A DNA stretch of 64,000 bases from Heterotrichella gracilis (Eukaryota > Sar > Xanthophyceae > Tribonematales > Xanthonemataceae). The stretch's first letter is position 1, and every line of letters begins with the position of its first letter. The position numbers and the translations under genes were made by a program. The notes beneath the pieces were generated by a model. That model was not told where the DNA came from and ran no database searches. It was given only the letters and a program-made list of their open reading frames with translations. The stretch covers positions 248,001 to 312,000 of the forward strand of contig JAULBX010025829.1 in assembly GCA_032358255.1 (NCBI GenBank), given 5' to 3'. Shown here piece after piece: positions 53,923 through 62,756 of this stretch.

Positions 53923-56574
53923 GTGTTAATTAAGCGCTTAATATATCCAATAGCATTTGCCTTACTTTTTGTTGCGTGCAGCACAAAAAAGAATACGGTC
54001 GTTAGCAGAGGTTATCATAACCTAACTGCGCGCTTTAACGGTTATTACTATTCCTGCTTAAATATCGAAGAAGGTGAATACAAGATCGATAAGAGCAACA
54101 AAGATAATTTTGAAAAGATCCTTCCTGTTTATATTTACCCAACCGGTGAAAAAGCCAAAGCAACTTTTCCTGAATTTGATAAGGCTATTAAAAAATCATC
54201 TACCTGTATTCAACGTCACGCTATCAAAGATAAAAAAGGTAACGAGATACCCACATCCGGAAAATGGATAGATAACAACTGGATAAATATTGGCATCTCC
54301 CATTTATACAAACGCGAGTTATTTAGTGGTTTAGAAGCTTTTGAATACGTGGCAAGAACTTATACAAAATCAAAAGACAAATATACGGCCATGGCCTGGA
54401 TGATAAAGACCAATAATGAAATTGGCGCCGTTAGCAGTTCCGAGCAGATCATAAGCTTATTAAAGAATGAAAAGGATCTTCCACGCAAAGTAAAAAAAGA
54501 ATTGCCGGTTCTTGAAGCGGATTATTTTATGCGTCGCGGATTGAATACCGAAGCGGCGACAAAATTAATGGAAGCTTCGAGGAACAGCAACCCTTTAACA
54601 GGTATCTCACGTAAAAAAAGAGCGAGGTATAGTTTTATTGTTGCTCAATTATTTGAACAGCAAAAAAATAATAAACGCGCGCTTGAATATTACAAAAAAA
54701 CCATTCGCTTAAAACCAAATTACGAATTGGTTTTTTACAGTAAAATAAAAATGGCCAAGTTGTTAGATGTTAAACGTAACAACTCAGAAAAAACAAAAAA
54801 GGACCTTTTAAAAATGGCCAAAGAGTTTAAAAATAACGAGTATTACGATGTTATTTACTATACTTTAGGTGAGATAGAAGAAAAAGAACGTAATGCAACA
54901 CAGGCTCTTTACTATTACAAAAAGTCAGTTCAAACCAGTTTGAATAATCCAAATCAAAAAGGACAGTCTTATTTAAAGTTAGGAGAGATCAATTTCGACC
55001 TCACCAATTATCAACCCGCGGAAGCTTATTACGATAGTGCGGTTGTAACTATTTCAAAAGACCATCCGGATTACGCTTCGATAGTTGCACGTAAAAAAAC
55101 ATTAGAGACCTTGGTTGGACACATCAGAACTATTAGCAGGGAAGATAGTTTACAACGCTTTGTTAAACTTAGCGAGAGCGAGCAAAACAGAGTAATAGAT
55201 AAGATCATTGCCGATCTTGAAAAAGAAGAAGCAAGAAAAGAAAAAGAAAAAGAAATAGCGAAAAATAGCAATCAATTACCGAATAACACATTAGGAAGCG
55301 TAGGTCAAAACCAAGATATTGGAAGTCCTGGCGTAGCCGCTTCATTTTATTTTTATAATCAAAATACAATTGCATTTGGCGTTGCTGATTTTACAAAAAA
55401 ATGGGGTAACAGAAAATTAGAAGATAACTGGCGTAGGTCTAATAAAGCACTTACCATTGATGACCCAATTGAAAATAAAGATACTGCTAAAACAAAAGGT
55501 GTTGCTAAAAGTTCGAATAAAACGCGTGAGTTTTACAGAACCAATTTACCTATTAACGATTCACTCGTAAAGAAGAGCAATAAAAAAATTGTGTATGCGT
55601 ATTACATGATGGGCTCTATTTATAAAGAAGAATTAAACAACACAAAAAAAGCTGTTGCAACATTTGAAGAATTAAACTCCCGCTTTCCACAGAACAAATA
55701 TTTATTGAACACGTATTACATTATGTACCGCACGCATCTTGCTGAAAAAAATCAACCAAGAGCAGACTATTATAAAGAAAAGATCTTAAGCGAATTTCCG
55801 GATAGCGAGTTTGCATTGATCATTAAAAACCCAAGTTATGCATCTGAAGCAAACAGCCAGAAAAGCGAAGTAGAAGGTTTTTACACCCAGGTATATCAAT
55901 CTTATCTTGATAATAATTATTCGCAAGCACTAAGCCAGGCAAATGAAGGGCTTTCTAAATTTGGTAAAAATGTTTTTGTTTCTAAATTTGAATTCATTAA
56001 ATCGCTGTGTGTTGGAAAATTAAAGGGCATTGACTCTTTAGAATTTTATTTAAAATTATTGGTTGCAAAACATCCTACCGCAGAAGTTACACCGCTTGCA
56101 AACGATATTTTACTTTCAATTAAGAAACAAAAAAATCCAGACCTTTATAAAACGGCTGAGCCTGGTTTAAATCAATTAGATACTTTTAGCGTGAACCTGG
56201 ATGCAGAACATTTTATAATTGCCATTGTACCTGACGATCCAAAAATTGCAGATAGTTTTAAGATCCGTTTAAACACGTTTAACAATACCTATTACAGTTC
56301 AAAAACATTTAATTTAACCAGTAACCTGTTTGGTACCAGCAAACAATTAGTGGTTTTAAAAACATTTGTAAGTGCTAAAGAAGTAATGAGTTATTACGAA
56401 AATTTGATCAAAGATCCTGATCTTTTTAAAGATGAAGTGAAGAAGGAAATGATAGAAATTTATCCTATATTGGGAAACAATTTACCGTTCTTATATAAAA
56501 AGAAAAATATAGAAGCCTACAGAATTTTCTTTTTAGATAATTACAAGAACTTAACTGAAAATAAAATAAAATAA
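53923..56574 (+). CDS. sprE: SprE/PorW, T9SS-associated TPR lipoprotein
   Basis: An 883-residue lipoprotein starting with GTG. The lipobox is FVACS with Cys19. The N-terminal domain, with RGYHNLTARFNGYYYSCLN and KSSTCIQRHAIK, followed by TPR repeats over most of the protein, matches SprE (gliding motility) and PorW (T9SS). Family members are needed for T9SS secretion and link the core complex to partner proteins. A Lys/Glu-rich coiled coil lies near 430-450. It is followed directly by bactofilin and AtpI-like genes, a neighbourhood typical of sprE. This is the only T9SS machine gene in the window. Confidence 0.88.
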   Translation: MLIKRLIYPIAFALLFVACSTKKNTVVSRGYHNLTARFNGYYYSCLNIEEGEYKIDKSNKDNFEKILPVYIYPTGEKAKATFPEFDKAIKKSSTCIQRHAIKDKKGNEIPTSGKWIDNNWINIGISHLYKRELFSGLEAFEYVARTYTKSKDKYTAMAWMIKTNNEIGAVSSSEQIISLLKNEKDLPRKVKKELPVLEADYFMRRGLNTEAATKLMEASRNSNPLTGISRKKRARYSFIVAQLFEQQKNNKRALEYYKKTIRLKPNYELVFYSKIKMAKLLDVKRNNSEKTKKDLLKMAKEFKNNEYYDVIYYTLGEIEEKERNATQALYYYKKSVQTSLNNPNQKGQSYLKLGEINFDLTNYQPAEAYYDSAVVTISKDHPDYASIVARKKTLETLVGHIRTISREDSLQRFVKLSESEQNRVIDKIIADLEKEEARKEKEKEIAKNSNQLPNNTLGSVGQNQDIGSPGVAASFYFYNQNTIAFGVADFTKKWGNRKLEDNWRRSNKALTIDDPIENKDTAKTKGVAKSSNKTREFYRTNLPINDSLVKKSNKKIVYAYYMMGSIYKEELNNTKKAVATFEELNSRFPQNKYLLNTYYIMYRTHLAEKNQPRADYYKEKILSEFPDSEFALIIKNPSYASEANSQKSEVEGFYTQVYQSYLDNNYSQALSQANEGLSKFGKNVFVSKFEFIKSLCVGKLKGIDSLEFYLKLLVAKHPTAEVTPLANDILLSIKKQKNPDLYKTAEPGLNQLDTFSVNLDAEHFIIAIVPDDPKIADSFKIRLNTFNNTYYSSKTFNLTSNLFGTSKQLVVLKTFVSAKEVMSYYENLIKDPDLFKDEVKKEMIEIYPILGNNLPFLYKKKNIEAYRIFFLDNYKNLTENKIK

Positions 56575-56599
56575 AACTATTAACTTAAAATTGAATGTT

Positions 56600-57013
56600 A
56601 TGTTAGGAATAGGTTCAAATAAAAATCAAAACTTAGACGCTAGTTCAGTAAATTTAATTGGTAATGGTACTAAAATTGTTGGCGATATTCAATCTGCCGG
56701 CGATGTTAGAATTGACGGACTTTTAACAGGAAATATAGTTACAACTGGGAAATTTGTATTAGGGCCAAACGGTGTGGTTGACGGTAACGTTACCAGTGGC
56801 AATGCCGATATCAGTGGCGAAATTAAAGGCAAAGTAAACATTTCTGAAATGCTTTCTTTAAAAGCAAGTGCAAAAGTAAGTGGCGATATTATTACAGGAA
56901 AATTAGCAATTGAGCCTGGTGCAATTTTTACCGGCACTTGTAATATGGGGGCTAAAGTAAAAAACATGCACCAAAGCCTTGAAACTAATAATGCCTCCTC
57001 AAAAACAGCCTAA
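56600..57013 (+). CDS. bactofilin (polymer-forming cytoskeletal protein)
   Basis: A 137-residue protein of the bactofilin family, which forms filaments without nucleotide. The core is a right-handed beta-helix with a repeated period of about 18 residues, e.g. IVGDIQSAGDVRIDG, GPNGVVDGNVTSG and DISGEIKGKVNISEM. Such proteins organise wall synthesis or polar structures. The ATG at 56600 is preferred over a TTG three codons before. It follows sprE by 25 bp and overlaps the AtpI-like gene by 23 bp, so the three form an operon. Confidence 0.92.
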   Translation: MLGIGSNKNQNLDASSVNLIGNGTKIVGDIQSAGDVRIDGLLTGNIVTTGKFVLGPNGVVDGNVTSGNADISGEIKGKVNISEMLSLKASAKVSGDIITGKLAIEPGAIFTGTCNMGAKVKNMHQSLETNNASSKTA

Positions 57014-57203
57014 TCAGTTTATTAAATACAGTAACCTAGGTATCCAGATGGCTGTGATCATTGGTTTATCAGCCTGGGGTGGACATAAACTCGATGCTCA
57101 TTATAAGAACGAACCACCTGTATTTACTATTGTTCTCTCACTATTAGGGATTGCCGCAGCCCTATATATTGTTTTAAAAGGCTTAATCAAACCCGATAAA
57201 TGA
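56991..57203 (+). CDS. atpI: AtpI-like small membrane protein (PF09527)
   Basis: A 70-residue protein with two transmembrane helices. It begins with MPPQKQPNQFIKYSNLGIQM and has AVIIGLSAWGGHKLDAHY, then a second helix (VFTIVLSLLGIAAALYIVLKG). These match the AtpI/ATPase gene-1 family, which helps assembly or Mg2+ uptake for F-type ATP synthase. It overlaps bactofilin by 23 bp and the next gene by 4 bp (ATGA). The ATP synthase genes that usually follow are not in this window. Confidence 0.88.
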   Translation: MPPQKQPNQFIKYSNLGIQMAVIIGLSAWGGHKLDAHYKNEPPVFTIVLSLLGIAAALYIVLKGLIKPDK

Positions 57204-57562
57204 TCTTAAAAAGTATTTCTGCTATCTTAATTTCAGCAGGCCTTTCTTGCCTTTATTCATTCGTTTTAAATTATTTTTTTAATTACGAATTAACACTTTG
57301 GTGGCTAAGCCTCATTTTTTTTGTGGTCTTATCCGTTATTTTTACGCTGCTTTATTTTATCCGCACAGATACAAAAACCTTCGCCGGTATCATGTTAAGC
57401 ACTGGTGTCATAAAGTTCCTGCTTTCTTGCGTTCTGTTTTTTATCCTTTCTTTCACCCTAAAAGGGGGATTTTTAACCTTCTTCATTCATTTTATAGGGC
57501 ATTATGTTTTGTTTACTGTTTTTGAAATCAGATATTTGTTACAACTAATTAAAACCAAATAA
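57200..57562 (+). CDS. small integral membrane protein (ATP synthase I-like)
   Basis: A 120-residue protein with four hydrophobic helices (residues about 5-25, 31-50, 60-82 and 88-112) and short basic loops. It resembles the second membrane gene commonly found between atpI and atpB in Bacteroidota, which is thought to be part of ATP synthase assembly. No motif confirms this. Its ATG overlaps the stop codon of the AtpI gene (ATGA), and the exported C1 peptidase gene begins 2 bp after its stop codon. Confidence 0.7.
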   Translation: MILKSISAILISAGLSCLYSFVLNYFFNYELTLWWLSLIFFVVLSVIFTLLYFIRTDTKTFAGIMLSTGVIKFLLSCVLFFILSFTLKGGFLTFFIHFIGHYVLFTVFEIRYLLQLIKTK

Positions 57563-57564
57563 AA

Positions 57565-58755
57565 ATGAGAACCAGTTTATTTTTTGCTTTTTTATTTACT
57601 TCCTTTTTAATTTCCGCACAAAGCGACTTAAGCACAATTTCCTTATTAAACTCAACAAATAAAAAAGGCAGTGAGTACAATTTTACAATTATTAAAAAAT
57701 TAGAGACTAGTGATGTTCAAAACCAAAACATGACAGGCACTTGCTGGTCGTTTTCTTCATTGTCATTTTTAGAGAGTGAAATAATTCGTTTGGGCAAAGG
57801 CAAAGAATTTAATTTAAGCGAAATGTTTGTGGCAAGAAAAGCTTATTCTTTAAAGGCTGATAATTTTGTGCGCATGCACGGCAAGACAAATCTGGGCGAA
57901 GGTGGTGGATTTCCGGATGCGATACATGTATTAAAAAATTATGGTATGGTACCTGAAGACGTTTACACCGGTAAAAAAAATGTGAACGATCAGCACAACC
58001 ATAAATTATTAGAAACTACTTTAATAAATATTTTACGCCCTGCTGCGCTTCCAGAAACACAGGAAATAGATTTCAGTTTTATTCATAATTCTGTTAACGC
58101 TGTTTGCGATGAGTTCTTAGGAAAAGTGCCTGAAAAATTTGATTACAAAGGCAAAAGCTACACGCCAAAAACTTACGCTGAAGCGACAGGTTTAGTAGCG
58201 GGAGACTATGTTTACTTAACTTCATTTACACATCACCCGTTTTATAGCAAATTTGTTTTGGAGGTCCCTGACAACTGGAATTGGGAATCGATGTACAATT
58301 TACCTCTAAACGAGCTACAAGAAGTAATGAGCAGTGCAATTAATAGCGGTTATTCGTTTGCTTGGGCTGCTGATGTAAGTGAAAAAGGTTTTTTATTTAA
58401 AGATGGTTTAGCAATTGTACCTGAAAAATCGTTTGCATTAATGACAAACGACGAAAGACAAAATATAACTACTAAACCGGTTAAACAATTAGATATTACT
58501 CAAGAGATCCGTCAAAAAGCATTTGATAATTACGAAACCCAAGACGATCATGGAATGCACGTTGTTGGAATGGTAAAAGATCAAAACAATACACCTTATT
58601 ATTATGTAAAGAACAGTTGGGGTAAAGATAATAACCAATGCGACGGCTATTTTTATGCCAGTGAGAGTTATGTTCTTTACAAAACGACCTGCATTATGCT
58701 TCACAAAAAAGCGATTCCGGCAGCGATTGCTAAAAAATTGGGAATTACCCAATAA
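57565..58755 (+). CDS. exported C1-family cysteine peptidase (bleomycin-hydrolase-like)
   Basis: A 396-residue papain-fold peptidase of the PepC/BleH branch. The catalytic Cys60 is in GTCWSFSS, His329 in DDHGMHVVG and Asn350 in VKNSWG. The sequence between contains the conserved NLGEGGGFPDAIHVLKNYG and the TSFTHHPFY segment. A signal peptide (MRTSLFFAFLFTSFLISAQ) indicates export, unlike the cytosolic bacterial PepC. It probably degrades peptides in the periplasm. It starts 2 bp after the upstream membrane gene, so it is probably co-transcribed with the bactofilin/AtpI genes. Confidence 0.92.
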   Translation: MRTSLFFAFLFTSFLISAQSDLSTISLLNSTNKKGSEYNFTIIKKLETSDVQNQNMTGTCWSFSSLSFLESEIIRLGKGKEFNLSEMFVARKAYSLKADNFVRMHGKTNLGEGGGFPDAIHVLKNYGMVPEDVYTGKKNVNDQHNHKLLETTLINILRPAALPETQEIDFSFIHNSVNAVCDEFLGKVPEKFDYKGKSYTPKTYAEATGLVAGDYVYLTSFTHHPFYSKFVLEVPDNWNWESMYNLPLNELQEVMSSAINSGYSFAWAADVSEKGFLFKDGLAIVPEKSFALMTNDERQNITTKPVKQLDITQEIRQKAFDNYETQDDHGMHVVGMVKDQNNTPYYYVKNSWGKDNNQCDGYFYASESYVLYKTTCIMLHKKAIPAAIAKKLGITQ

Positions 58756-58776
58756 TAGATTATTTTTAAATAAAAA

Positions 58777-59433
58777 ATGCTAAAAAACAATTTGTTATTC
58801 AAGACCCTTTTGTTATTTAGCGTACAGATTTTTAATGTACAATTAATGCTATCTCAGGATAGCATTTTTTTTATAGACCGAAGTACTATTTCGGGCAAGG
58901 TTACTGAAATAAACAAAACGGAAGTAAAGTATTATAAATCAGAAAATATTTCCGGACCAAAATATTCAGTTCTAAAAAACTCTATAGCTTTTATTAAATA
59001 TGCTGACAATTTTGTTGATTCATTTGGTGCATTAGTCTCAAATCAAATAAAATCAGGTTACCCGAAACTTGAGATAAAGCATAGATCTGTTTACTGTTAT
59101 ACAAAAAAAATAAGTGATCACGATTTACTTGAACTATTAAAGGAAATAAAAGATCCTCTTCAGCGCGAAAAACTCATTGACGAATTTAATTTAATGAAAC
59201 ATTATCAAAAAAAACAGATACTTTTTGGTGTTGGTGGTACGCTTTTTTTTGGTACAAGTTTATTTTATGGCCTTATATTTGGCTCAATTAGTAGTTCGCT
59301 TGAATTGTTTATTGGCGCTGCTATTTTTGGAGCGGTAGTGTTTATTCCTACAACAGTTTTCTCTTTTGTAAACAAGAAGAAATACCTTAAGCAAATGAAA
59401 GTTTTGGCAAATAGTTATAATTCATTAAAATGA
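58777..59433 (+). CDS. exported membrane protein, paralogue A
   Basis: A 218-residue protein that I do not recognise. It has a signal sequence (about 1-26, ending LMLSQ), an N-terminal beta-rich domain (STISGKVTEINKTEVKYYKSEN, SIAFIKYADNFVDSFG), a charged helical stretch (LLELLKEIKDPLQREKLID), and two membrane helices at about 147-195. The tail is basic (NKKKYLKQMK). It is clearly paralogous to the next gene, with the same order of parts and the same spacing. The two overlap by 4 bp (ATGA). It follows the C1 peptidase gene by 21 bp and probably lies in the same operon. Confidence 0.7.
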   Translation: MLKNNLLFKTLLLFSVQIFNVQLMLSQDSIFFIDRSTISGKVTEINKTEVKYYKSENISGPKYSVLKNSIAFIKYADNFVDSFGALVSNQIKSGYPKLEIKHRSVYCYTKKISDHDLLELLKEIKDPLQREKLIDEFNLMKHYQKKQILFGVGGTLFFGTSLFYGLIFGSISSSLELFIGAAIFGAVVFIPTTVFSFVNKKKYLKQMKVLANSYNSLK

Positions 59434-60056
59434 CCCGATTGTTTCTTATTCTGTTTTTTGTTTTTGCCTTTAAACTTGCGCATGCTCAAGATACACTGAT
59501 GTTGCATAGCGGGCAGAAAAAAGTTGCTCATGTTACAGAAATTGGCCCAATTGAACTAAAATATACAAGGGTTGGAACAGAAATACCACTGTACATATTA
59601 GACGTTAAGGAAGTTTTTTGGATAAAATATAAAAATGGCGTTATTGATACGCTAAATAAAACTTTCACCGTTGTAAAAGACCTGGCCTTATCTGAACAAA
59701 AACTGCAAATTGTGAGTTCACGGATCTATAACTTTAAAGGCCCATTAAATGATGCCGCCTTATGGGCTCTGATATATAATTATCCTAAACCAATCGTAAA
59801 AGAAAAATTAAGCTTCAGGTATAAAGAATTAGATCGCCTTGGTAAAGTTCAATTAACCTGGTTGCTAGTGGGACTTGGCTCTGGTTATGTTAGCTTTTTA
59901 ACTGCTTCTGCGTATTCTCCAAAAAATAACGCTGCCCCGGTGTTGATTATTAGCCTTACAGGCTTGGGAACCAGCATATACTTCTTTGTTAAGAGCAAAA
60001 ATAAGATCAAAAAGAATAAGTCTGAAATAGTAAATCTTTATAATAACAACTTGTAA
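59430..60056 (+). CDS. exported membrane protein, paralogue B
   Basis: A 208-residue protein and the second copy of the pair. It has a signal peptide (MTRLFLILFFVFAFKLAHAQ), the same N-terminal domain (HSGQKKVAHVTEIGPIELKY, EVFWIKYKNGVIDTL), a helical stretch (LWALIYNYPKPIVKEKL), two membrane helices (about 135-185) and a basic tail (KSKNKIKKNKSEIV) ending in LYNNNL. Similarity between the copies is weak overall but follows the same plan. The family is unknown. The 4-bp ATGA overlap indicates translational coupling, so the two may form a complex. Confidence 0.7.
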   Translation: MTRLFLILFFVFAFKLAHAQDTLMLHSGQKKVAHVTEIGPIELKYTRVGTEIPLYILDVKEVFWIKYKNGVIDTLNKTFTVVKDLALSEQKLQIVSSRIYNFKGPLNDAALWALIYNYPKPIVKEKLSFRYKELDRLGKVQLTWLLVGLGSGYVSFLTASAYSPKNNAAPVLIISLTGLGTSIYFFVKSKNKIKKNKSEIVNLYNNNL

Positions 60057-60215
60057 TTTATTGATATTCAACAAATTAAATACTTGCCAAACCTGTTTGA
60101 TAAATAAAAAAATGTTAACATACCCAACTTTATCTATCATTTAGAACGTATATATAAGTAACCACAAAAGCCGTAATAATTCTTAGCACAGTTTTTGTAT
60201 ATAACCTTATAGTAT

Positions 60216-60809
60216 ATGACAACGCGACAAATAACTATACCAATGTTTCCATTGAACATGGTACTATTGCCCGGAGAAACGTCCAAATTACATATATACG
60301 AAGATCGTTACAAACAACTCGTAAAGGAATGTCTTGCAAATGATGCTTCTTTTGGAATCCCTTATTTTGAAAAAGGTAAAGTAAAAGATTACGGTTGTGA
60401 GGTAAAAATTAAGCGCATTCTAAAAACTTTCTCGAATGGCGACCTTGAAATTTTAATTGAAGGTACTAACCTTTTTCACTTACTTGAATTTTCAGAAGTA
60501 CTTACACCAAAATTATATGGCGCAGGTCTTATTGAGCACGTGCCTATTAACCAAAAAATAATCTTAAATAATTTACAAGATGCAGTAGTTAATTATTTTG
60601 GATCTGTACAAGGTAAGTTTGTGGATTATGAAACGGTTGCCAATTTATCTGTATTTAATATTGCCTCTTCATTGCAATTGACCAATACAGAAAAATACCA
60701 ATTGATCTCTCACCGCAATCAACAATTATTTTTACTGAATCAGATAAAATTTATTGTTCATATCATTAATACGGAACAGCAAATAAAGGATAGGTTCATT
60801 GAGAATTAA
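60216..60809 (+). CDS. LON substrate-binding domain protein
   Basis: A 197-residue cytosolic protein consisting of the LON N-terminal domain (PF02190) without the ATPase and protease parts. It has the usual beginning (IPMFPLNMVLLPGETSKLHIYEDRYKQLVKECL) and the segments GCEVKIKRILKTF and GDLEILIEGTNLFHLLEF. Stand-alone domains of this kind are widespread and their role is not well established; they may bind unfolded polypeptides. It has its own 159-bp upstream gap and converges with the DUF2807 lipoprotein gene, with a 4-bp overlap of stop codons. Confidence 0.85.
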   Translation: MTTRQITIPMFPLNMVLLPGETSKLHIYEDRYKQLVKECLANDASFGIPYFEKGKVKDYGCEVKIKRILKTFSNGDLEILIEGTNLFHLLEFSEVLTPKLYGAGLIEHVPINQKIILNNLQDAVVNYFGSVQGKFVDYETVANLSVFNIASSLQLTNTEKYQLISHRNQQLFLLNQIKFIVHIINTEQQIKDRFIEN

Positions 60810-61546
60810 TCCTGTTTTATTAAACTCCCTTTTCCATCGCCTTTAAATCTGTTTATTGTGGAAGGGTTTCCTTTGTAATAAATATTTCCGGCACGCCAGA
60901 TATTGCATTCTAATACGCCAGCATTAGGAGCAGTTATAAAACAATCACCTATACTTATCGTTTCAACAAATATGTAATTATTAACGGTAAGGTTTTCAGC
61001 ATATAAAACATTTGTACCGTATGTATAAACAAATAAATGGTTGCAGGTGCCGTTCAAATACATATCGCCATTGCCGTGTGAGCTTGTTTTAATTTGGTTA
61101 AAAGTACCGTTAAGATGAATATCGCCGGAATTCTCGGCCATTACGTGGATCGTATCTTGTATATAATTCTCACTAAATCTTACTGTGCCAACTCCCCTAT
61201 TCTCAACCCTTACAAGATAAGGCATAGATATATTTACTGTTACCTTTCTTTTATAACCACGCACAAAATTACAACGGTTATCATTATCAATACTTAAAAC
61301 ACCATCTGAAACGGTGGTTTTAATATTTTTAATTACGTGTTTGCCGGCCACCACTTCTACTTTAAATTCTGTGCCGTTGGTAATGTTAAGATCAATAGTA
61401 TTGTACAGTTTAATAATATTAAACGCGGCAGTTGTTCTGGTTTCAGAAACTTCCGGACCATTGGATTTAAAACAATCCAAAGCATTTTCTTTTTTACAAG
61501 TTGTAAAAAAGAAAATTAAAATTAAATATGTTATACTTTTTTTGAT
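60806..61546 (-). CDS. DUF2807 (head GIN domain) lipoprotein with apparent ATC start
   Basis: A right-handed beta-helix protein (246 residues if ATC is the start), of the head-GIN/DUF2807 family of exported Bacteroidota proteins. Repeated strands include NTIDLNITNGTEFKV, SGDIHLNGTFNQI and NGDMYLNGTCNHL. The TTG at 61480 is the first standard start codon, but it would leave out a perfect lipoprotein signal that is in frame upstream: KKSITYLILIFFFTTC with the lipobox Cys17. No ATG, GTG or TTG exists between the upstream stop codon and this signal; the natural start would be ATC (61546-61544), three bases after the stop codon of the upstream gene. Confidence 0.72.
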   Translation of the reverse strand: MKKSITYLILIFFFTTCKKENALDCFKSNGPEVSETRTTAAFNIIKLYNTIDLNITNGTEFKVEVVAGKHVIKNIKTTVSDGVLSIDNDNRCNFVRGYKRKVTVNISMPYLVRVENRGVGTVRFSENYIQDTIHVMAENSGDIHLNGTFNQIKTSSHGNGDMYLNGTCNHLFVYTYGTNVLYAENLTVNNYIFVETISIGDCFITAPNAGVLECNIWRAGNIYYKGNPSTINRFKGDGKGSLIKQD

Positions 61547-61549
61547 CTG

Positions 61550-62665
61550 TTATTTTATAAAAAATCTATAGCCTAATCCATATTCAAAACAATAAGCAAC
61601 GGCAAAATGGGTACGCAAACCGAAATGGCCTACAAGCCCGCACTTGCTGTAATAACGCACTCCTATCCTACTTACAATATTACCATCCGGTTTATTTTTT
61701 TGAAAAACATAATATCCCATTTCTATAGGCAAACTAATCCGGCCAATGTTATAAGAATAGCCAAGTCTTGCGCTCATTCTATATTGATCAAAACCAACCG
61801 GCTTCTTTTTGAAATCAACTTCATAATCATAAATAAAATTCTCATCATAAAAAAGATCTATACCTGCACTAAATTTATGCGTGTTACGCACGTTTCGCTG
61901 ATATGTTGCAGATAAAACAAAAGTCTTTAATTCTGGAGTTGCTATCTCGTGTTGGTTGAAACCGATAGCAGCAAAAGCAAATAACTCATTTTTTGATCTT
62001 ACTTTTGTTGAAGAATCAATTTTTGAGATCTCGGTTTTTGGCTTTTTGGATGGGATCAAAAAATTAAACCCTGCATTTAAACTTACCACATTTAAACCTA
62101 AGTTAGGATTTCTCGCTTTTCCATTACTGGCGTGTGTAAAAGCTAGTCCGGGTTCAAAACGTAAATTTTTGGTTAATTGAAAATGCCAGAACCATTTAAA
62201 TTGCACAAAAGCATTTACGTGACTACCAATTGCAATGTTCTTACGATTAGTAACTACATCAAAACTTTTTGTAATGTAAGTAGCGCCCCAACACAAGCGC
62301 ATTATTACGCGTGATCTTTTTTCTTTTACATTTAATGGTAATTCAATATAAGGCGCAAGAGTCAATGCATAACCTAATTGTTGTGGGTTTTTAAAATCAA
62401 GGCATTGAAAGGAAAGACCAATATCGGGTTTGTTATTTTCGAGATGCCATAATTTGTTACCCAATGTAGGTTTTGAAACGTTAACCTCATATATTGATGG
62501 ATAACCTTTTACAAGATGCCCAATACTTGTGCGGTGAATAAGAACAAAGCCCTCGTTAATAGCAGGTTTTATCTGCCAGTCCGGATTACCAGTAATACCA
62601 TTTTGAGCCGTTACAAAACAGCCTAAAATAACAAAACTTAAACTAACTATACCCCTAAAAAACAC
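61550..62665 (-). CDS. PagL-like acyloxyacyl hydrolase (lipid A deacylase)
   Basis: A 371-residue outer-membrane protein starting with GTG and a signal peptide (MFFRGIVSLSFVILGCFVTAQ). The motif FTHASNGKARNPNLGLN near residues 177-193 resembles the PagL active site, where a His, a Ser two residues on, and an Asn/Glu downstream cut acyl chains from lipid A. The rest is an amphipathic barrel ending in YGLGYRFFIK. It is longer than PagL (about 170 residues) because an N-terminal and a C-terminal barrel segment are added, as usual for Bacteroidota members. It is co-directional with the DUF2807 gene, which begins 3 bp after its stop codon. Confidence 0.78.
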   Translation of the reverse strand: MFFRGIVSLSFVILGCFVTAQNGITGNPDWQIKPAINEGFVLIHRTSIGHLVKGYPSIYEVNVSKPTLGNKLWHLENNKPDIGLSFQCLDFKNPQQLGYALTLAPYIELPLNVKEKRSRVIMRLCWGATYITKSFDVVTNRKNIAIGSHVNAFVQFKWFWHFQLTKNLRFEPGLAFTHASNGKARNPNLGLNVVSLNAGFNFLIPSKKPKTEISKIDSSTKVRSKNELFAFAAIGFNQHEIATPELKTFVLSATYQRNVRNTHKFSAGIDLFYDENFIYDYEVDFKKKPVGFDQYRMSARLGYSYNIGRISLPIEMGYYVFQKNKPDGNIVSRIGVRYYSKCGLVGHFGLRTHFAVAYCFEYGLGYRFFIK

Positions 62666-62704
62666 CCTACGAAAATACTTAAAATAACATTAAAAAAACA
62701 TAAA

Positions 62705-62736
62705 AAAAGCGGCTGTTCCTATGAACAACCGCTTTT
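62705..62736 (-). terminator. intrinsic terminator after the edge T9SS gene
   Basis: A 14-bp stem (AAAAGCGG-TTGTTC with GAACAG-CCGCTTTT on the minus strand, one G-T pair) with a 4-nt loop lies 21 bp after the stop codon of the gene at 62757. Confidence 0.75.
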
Positions 62737-62756
62737 AAATTATACTCAACTTAACG

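Noticed and set aside
61478-61546. Apparent frameshift in the T-run of the DUF2807 signal peptide
   Set aside because: A recount of the T-run shows six T on the coding strand, and the signal peptide is in frame with the mature protein. The real oddity is the missing standard start codon.
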